This document shows, in pieces, positions 31,950 through 34,343 of a stretch of 34,343 nt of DNA. The translations under genes and the position numbers were made by a program. Position 1 is the first letter of the stretch. Each line of letters starts with the position of its first letter. This stretch comes from Megasphaera hominis (lineage in GTDB: Bacteria; Bacillota; Negativicutes; Veillonellales; Megasphaeraceae), in contig NZ_JACOGK010000031.1 of assembly GCF_014269395.1 (NCBI RefSeq), positions 1 to 34,343 on the forward strand, given 5' to 3'. The notes below the pieces were generated by a model. The model did not search any database. It saw only the letters and a program-made list of their open reading frames with translations, and was not told the origin of the DNA.

Positions 31950-32408
31950 ATGGCAGCGCTCAATGTGGACCACGTGGGAATGGCCCTGCGCTTTGGTATT
32001 ATTTTTCTCATTTTGCTCCTTTGTACCAAACGACACAGCCAGTTGTCTCTAACGGGAAAGACGAGTATTCTCCGCTTTGTACTGCACGTGCTGGCAGCCC
32101 TGGCCTTGGCTCTTATCTGGCTCATCGTAGCCGACAATGAAACCTGGATTGTACTGACAAAGGGGCCGCAAGCTATGCCGGCTGCCGTGCTGTTTGCGGC
32201 ACTGCGAAACCTGCTATATATTGCCGGGCAAACGCTGCTCCTGTCGGCGTGGCTGTCCGCTTTCTACCGCTTCTTCCGCCGCATGTATGCTGCAGTCCTC
32301 TTGGTACTGCCGTGGGTAGGCATACAGGTGACCGGCTGGGATACTCCGTGCCCGCGCTGTTCGTCCTTACGGGGACGACAATGGCAGCGCTCGTCCTGCT
32401 TCTCATAG
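31950..32408 (+). CDS. Small polytopic membrane protein, probably frameshifted near its C-terminus
   Basis: This 152-residue hydrophobic protein is not recognised as any family. It has about four predicted membrane segments (MALRFGIIFLILLL, LHVLAALALALIWLIVA, LLYIAGQTLLLSAWLSAF, MYAAVLLVLPWVGIQV). AGGAGG precedes ATG 31950; the longer reading from 31881 begins inside the promoter. After VTGW the frame turns into a Cys/Arg/Ser-rich tail. In the -1 frame the sequence continues as GYSVPALFVLTGTTMAALVL then LLIATYRKG and stops at 32428, a clear membrane helix. One missing G in the GGG at about 32337-32339 would explain this. Sequence error and real mutation are equally possible. Confidence 0.65.
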   Translation: MAALNVDHVGMALRFGIIFLILLLCTKRHSQLSLTGKTSILRFVLHVLAALALALIWLIVADNETWIVLTKGPQAMPAAVLFAALRNLLYIAGQTLLLSAWLSAFYRFFRRMYAAVLLVLPWVGIQVTGWDTPCPRCSSLRGRQWQRSSCFS

Positions 32409-32463
32409 CAACGTACAGAAAAGGATAGTTTCGTTTTGTCTGTTATGGCGAGGGGGGGCGCCT

Positions 32464-32889
32464 ATGCGAGTGAGCAAAAAGAAAAAAATTATTACCTTTA
32501 TGTCCTGCGTCTGTCTTATTGTCGTAGCCCATATCCTGTTGGGATTTTTCCCCAGCGTCCAGCAGCGGGAAGAAAACCTGCGCGCTGCCTACAACGCGAT
32601 CGAACAGCCGGCCGGGGCCCAGCTGATACAGGAATACGAAGCGCGCAAGGTAGAACGCATCTGGTTTAGCGCCATCTATACGTATCCGCTGGATGAACCG
32701 GCTGTCGTAGCCTATTTTGACAAGCAGCTGCAGGCTGCAGGCTGGGAAAAAACAGGTATGGAAGAGTACAAGGACTCGGCACAAAAGTGTTACATGTACA
32801 AGAAAAAAGACATGCTTCTGGACCTGACGTATCTCGAAAACTATCACCAGTGGAGTTTTTTCATCCAATACGATACGGACGAGAGTTAG
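32464..32889 (+). CDS. Membrane-anchored hypothetical protein
   Basis: This 141-residue protein has a basic N-terminus (RVSKKKK), one hydrophobic segment (IITFMSCVCLIVVAHILLGFF) and an extracytoplasmic domain of about 110 residues. That domain is rich in aromatic and charged residues (YFDKQLQAAGWEKTGMEEYKD). The 'Y.YPLDEPAVVAYFDKQLQAAGW' stretch resembles small domains that occur in exported Firmicutes proteins, but I cannot name a family. There is no convincing lipobox. GAGGGGGGG lies before the ATG. It begins 36 bases after the repaired end of the preceding membrane gene, so the two are probably co-transcribed; a terminator follows. Confidence 0.7.
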   Translation: MRVSKKKKIITFMSCVCLIVVAHILLGFFPSVQQREENLRAAYNAIEQPAGAQLIQEYEARKVERIWFSAIYTYPLDEPAVVAYFDKQLQAAGWEKTGMEEYKDSAQKCYMYKKKDMLLDLTYLENYHQWSFFIQYDTDES

Positions 32890-32902
32890 GGAAGATGCAG
32901 AG

Positions 32903-32937
32903 AAAAAACACGACGACCCAGGCCGCCGTGTTTTTTG
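32903..32937 (+). terminator. Intrinsic terminator
   Basis: AAAAAACACG / CGTGTTTTTT with additional inner CG pairing; U-tailed in both directions. Confidence 0.9.
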
Positions 32938-32950
32938 TCGCCGTCATTCG

Positions 32951-32959
32951 TGCTATAAT
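32951..32959 (+). promoter_or_regulatory. Extended -10 promoter of the prpF-like gene
   Basis: TGCTATAAT with no clear -35, about 60 bases before the ATG. Confidence 0.55.
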
Positions 32960-33020
32960 GCGGATGTAGTACATGACTACAGCAGAAATAACGTGATACT
33001 CATAGAAAAGAGGCTTTTCC

Positions 33021-34160
33021 ATGCGAAAGTTTAATGTTGTATATATGCGTGGCGGCACGAGCAAGGGCTGCCTGTTTCATCGTAACGATTTACCTGCTGA
33101 CCCGAAAGAATGGGACAGCATTTTCCTTCAGGTCATGGGCAATCCCGACCCGAAGCAGATCGACGGCCTCGGCGGGACCGTGTCGTCCAACAATAAGATT
33201 GTCGTCGTCTGGAAAAGCGACGTACGGGACGTAGATATTGAATACCTCGTCGGCCAGGTCATCGTCGGCAAAAACCAGGTCGACTACAAGGCCAACTGCG
33301 GCAACATGACCTCGGCTGTAGCGCCCTTTGCCGTAGAAGAAGGGCTGGTGCCCGTCGTCGAACCTGTCACTACCGTACGCATGCTAAACCGCAATACGGA
33401 TAAGTACATCAACGTCACTGTCCCTATTGATGCGGCGACGCACACCTTCGCCCAAGACGGGGACTGCCACATTGCCGGAATCGACGGCACAGCGGCGGAG
33501 CTCCAGGTCCACTTCCTGCAGCCTGGCGGTGCCAAAACGGGGCAACTCTTGCCCACAGGCCAGGCCTTGGATGTCCTGACTATTGATGGCCGGGAAATAG
33601 AAGCGACGCTTCTCGATGTGTCCAATCCCTTCGTCCTCGTCCGGGCCAGTGATGTCGGCCTTACCGGTACGGAACTGCCGGCAGCCGTCGACGCCAAGGA
33701 AAAAGCCGCTGCGCTCTTGGAAAAAATCCGCGCCACGGCGGCCGTGAAGCTGGGCTTCGCCAAGGACCTGGCCGACGCCAGTGCCAATTCGCCGGGCATC
33801 CCAAAAGTCGGCGTTTTTTCAGCTCCGGCTGCGTATACGGATATAGCCGGCCAGCCCGTCGCCGCCAGCGACATGGACCTTTGCGTCCGCGTCATCTCCG
33901 TCTTCAAGTGCCATAAAGCCAGCCCCCTCACAGCAGCGACAGCCCTGGCCGTAGCAGCCCGCCTGCCCGGTGGCATCGTAGAAAAGACCTTAGGCCCCTT
34001 GCCAAAGGACACGACCGCCGTCCGCATCGGCCACCCCAGCGGCGTCATGACCCTCTATCCGCACTTCAAAGAAACAAACGGCACACTGGATGTAACCAGC
34101 GTCGCCGTCCAGCGCACAGCCCGGCGCATTATGGAAGGCGTCGTCTATATAAGGAACTGA
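33021..34160 (+). CDS. PrpF-family aconitate/oxalomesaconate isomerase
   Basis: This 379-residue protein belongs to the PrpF (DUF453) family, which moves a double bond in tricarboxylates: 2-methylaconitate cis-trans isomerase in the methylcitrate cycle, or 4-oxalomesaconate tautomerase. It has the diaminopimelate-epimerase-like fold. Marks are YMRGGTSKGCLFHRNDLP (residues 9-26), the Asp/Gly stretch QIDGLGGTVSSNNKIVVV, then NCGNMTSAVAPFA with the likely catalytic Cys, and NPFVLVRASDVG. No prpB, prpC or acnD genes are adjacent, so the physiological substrate is open. AGAGG lies before the ATG; it has its own promoter and terminator. Confidence 0.9.
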   Translation: MRKFNVVYMRGGTSKGCLFHRNDLPADPKEWDSIFLQVMGNPDPKQIDGLGGTVSSNNKIVVVWKSDVRDVDIEYLVGQVIVGKNQVDYKANCGNMTSAVAPFAVEEGLVPVVEPVTTVRMLNRNTDKYINVTVPIDAATHTFAQDGDCHIAGIDGTAAELQVHFLQPGGAKTGQLLPTGQALDVLTIDGREIEATLLDVSNPFVLVRASDVGLTGTELPAAVDAKEKAAALLEKIRATAAVKLGFAKDLADASANSPGIPKVGVFSAPAAYTDIAGQPVAASDMDLCVRVISVFKCHKASPLTAATALAVAARLPGGIVEKTLGPLPKDTTAVRIGHPSGVMTLYPHFKETNGTLDVTSVAVQRTARRIMEGVVYIRN

Positions 34161-34171
34161 CATCATTTTTT

Positions 34172-34206
34172 GCCCTTGTGCATTCACTTGCATGAGGGCT
34201 TTTTTG
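34172..34206 (+). terminator. Terminator of the prpF-like gene
   Basis: An 11-bp stem GCCCTTGTGCA / TGCATGAGGGC with two wobbles, followed by TTTTTT. Confidence 0.9.
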
Positions 34207-34247
34207 GTATAAGAAAGCAAAAATGGAGGTGCGGACAAAAAGTTGGA

Positions 34248-34275
34248 CCTGACATGATCACTAAATGTCAGGAGG
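34248..34275 (+). promoter_or_regulatory. Hairpin overlapping the orfA ribosome site
   Basis: CCTGACAT / ATGTCAGG (8 bp, 9-nt loop) ends in the AGGAGG used by orfA. In a read-through transcript the hairpin would hide the ribosome site, a known way for insertion sequences to limit transposase made from outside promoters. Confidence 0.55.
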
Positions 34276-34281
34276 TTTAAA

Positions 34282-34343
34282 ATGTATTCTTATGAAAAAC
34301 GAATGAAAGCAGTCCTGTTGCATCGAGACGCAGGTATGGGACT
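34282..34343 (+). CDS. IS3-family OrfA (helix-turn-helix) N-terminus, partial
   Basis: The first 20 residues, MYSYEKRMKAVLLHRDAGMG, match the start of IS3-family OrfA proteins ('YSyEerlkAV.l....G'), which open with a helix-turn-helix that recognises the element ends. AGGAGG lies 9 bases before the ATG. The gene is cut by the window end. In complete elements OrfA is followed by OrfB, joined by a -1 frameshift. Confidence 0.75.
   Translation, partial: MYSYEKRMKAVLLHRDAGMG

Larger units (their letters stand above)
34224..34343 (+). mobile_element. Left end of an IS3-family (IS150-like) insertion sequence, partial
   Basis: The terminus is at or near TGGAGGTGCGGACAAAAAGT, followed by TGGACC. The CAAAAAGTTGGAC core is typical of terminal repeats in the IS150 branch of IS3. 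An orfA start follows. The exact boundary is uncertain because the opposite end and target duplication are outside the window. Confidence 0.7.

Noticed and set aside
1..34343. CRISPR arrays, tRNA or rRNA genes, prophage genes, or a known riboswitch
   Set aside because: Looked for on both strands by eye; no regularly spaced repeats, no tRNA-like GGTTCRANNCC stem-loops in context, no phage structural genes and no recognisable riboswitch core were seen.

Overview
The window reads as a chromosomal segment of a Negativicutes bacterium (diderm Firmicutes), most like Megasphaera or a close relative. This is inferred from the gene families and order, the GC-rich third positions, strong AGGAGG ribosome sites, frequent GTG/TTG starts and many intrinsic terminators; no rRNA or tRNA is present to confirm it. 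Both ends are cut inside insertion sequences of two different families: an IS1182-like transposase start on the minus strand (1-134) and the left end of an IS3/IS150-like element (from about 34224).

Layout. 249-1910: tadA (minus), a TRIC/UPF0126 membrane protein and a small cupin. 2050-3894: an exported DUF4127 protein with its own extended -10 promoter. 4101-6160: a three-gene operon with an ECF S component, a pyridoxal kinase and a small radical SAM protein, which suggests vitamin B6 salvage. 6164-7258: a DUF4258 remnant and a secreted DUF2680-like protein whose promoter carries a 22-bp-spaced direct repeat. 7421-7600: an apparently unannotated structured RNA with its own promoter and terminator (possibly 6S RNA). 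7742-9654 (minus): a secreted esterase with Sel1 repeats, split by a frameshift at an A7 run that forms the canonical A AAA AAG slip heptamer. 9877-13050: mltG-trmR-trhP-DUF4911, cell-wall length control plus wobble-uridine hydroxylation/methylation; mltG looks leaderless.

13596-25332 is a complete glycogen cluster on one strand: glgC, glgD, glgP, glgB, glgA and a 1131-residue fusion of a GH13 amylase/debranching enzyme with a GH77 4-alpha-glucanotransferase. One promoter with a 140-nt leader and upstream ATAAGT-type palindromes precedes it. The set covers ADP-glucose synthesis, chain elongation, branching, phosphorolysis, and debranching with maltodextrin recycling.

25413-34160: a malic-enzyme remnant, a TetR regulator with a NemR/LmrA-like operator in its own promoter plus a QueG-like double [4Fe-4S] protein, an OLD-family ATPase/TOPRIM nuclease behind a structured leader, topB with a duplicated zinc ribbon, two small membrane or membrane-anchored proteins (one frameshifted near its C-terminus), and a PrpF-family isomerase.

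The points most worth a second look are the 7421-7600 RNA, the A AAA AAG frameshift in the esterase, two further homopolymer frameshifts (glgB tail and the 31950 gene), the OLD nuclease with its leader, and the TetR/QueG-like pair. I saw no CRISPR array, prophage or obvious new multi-gene system.
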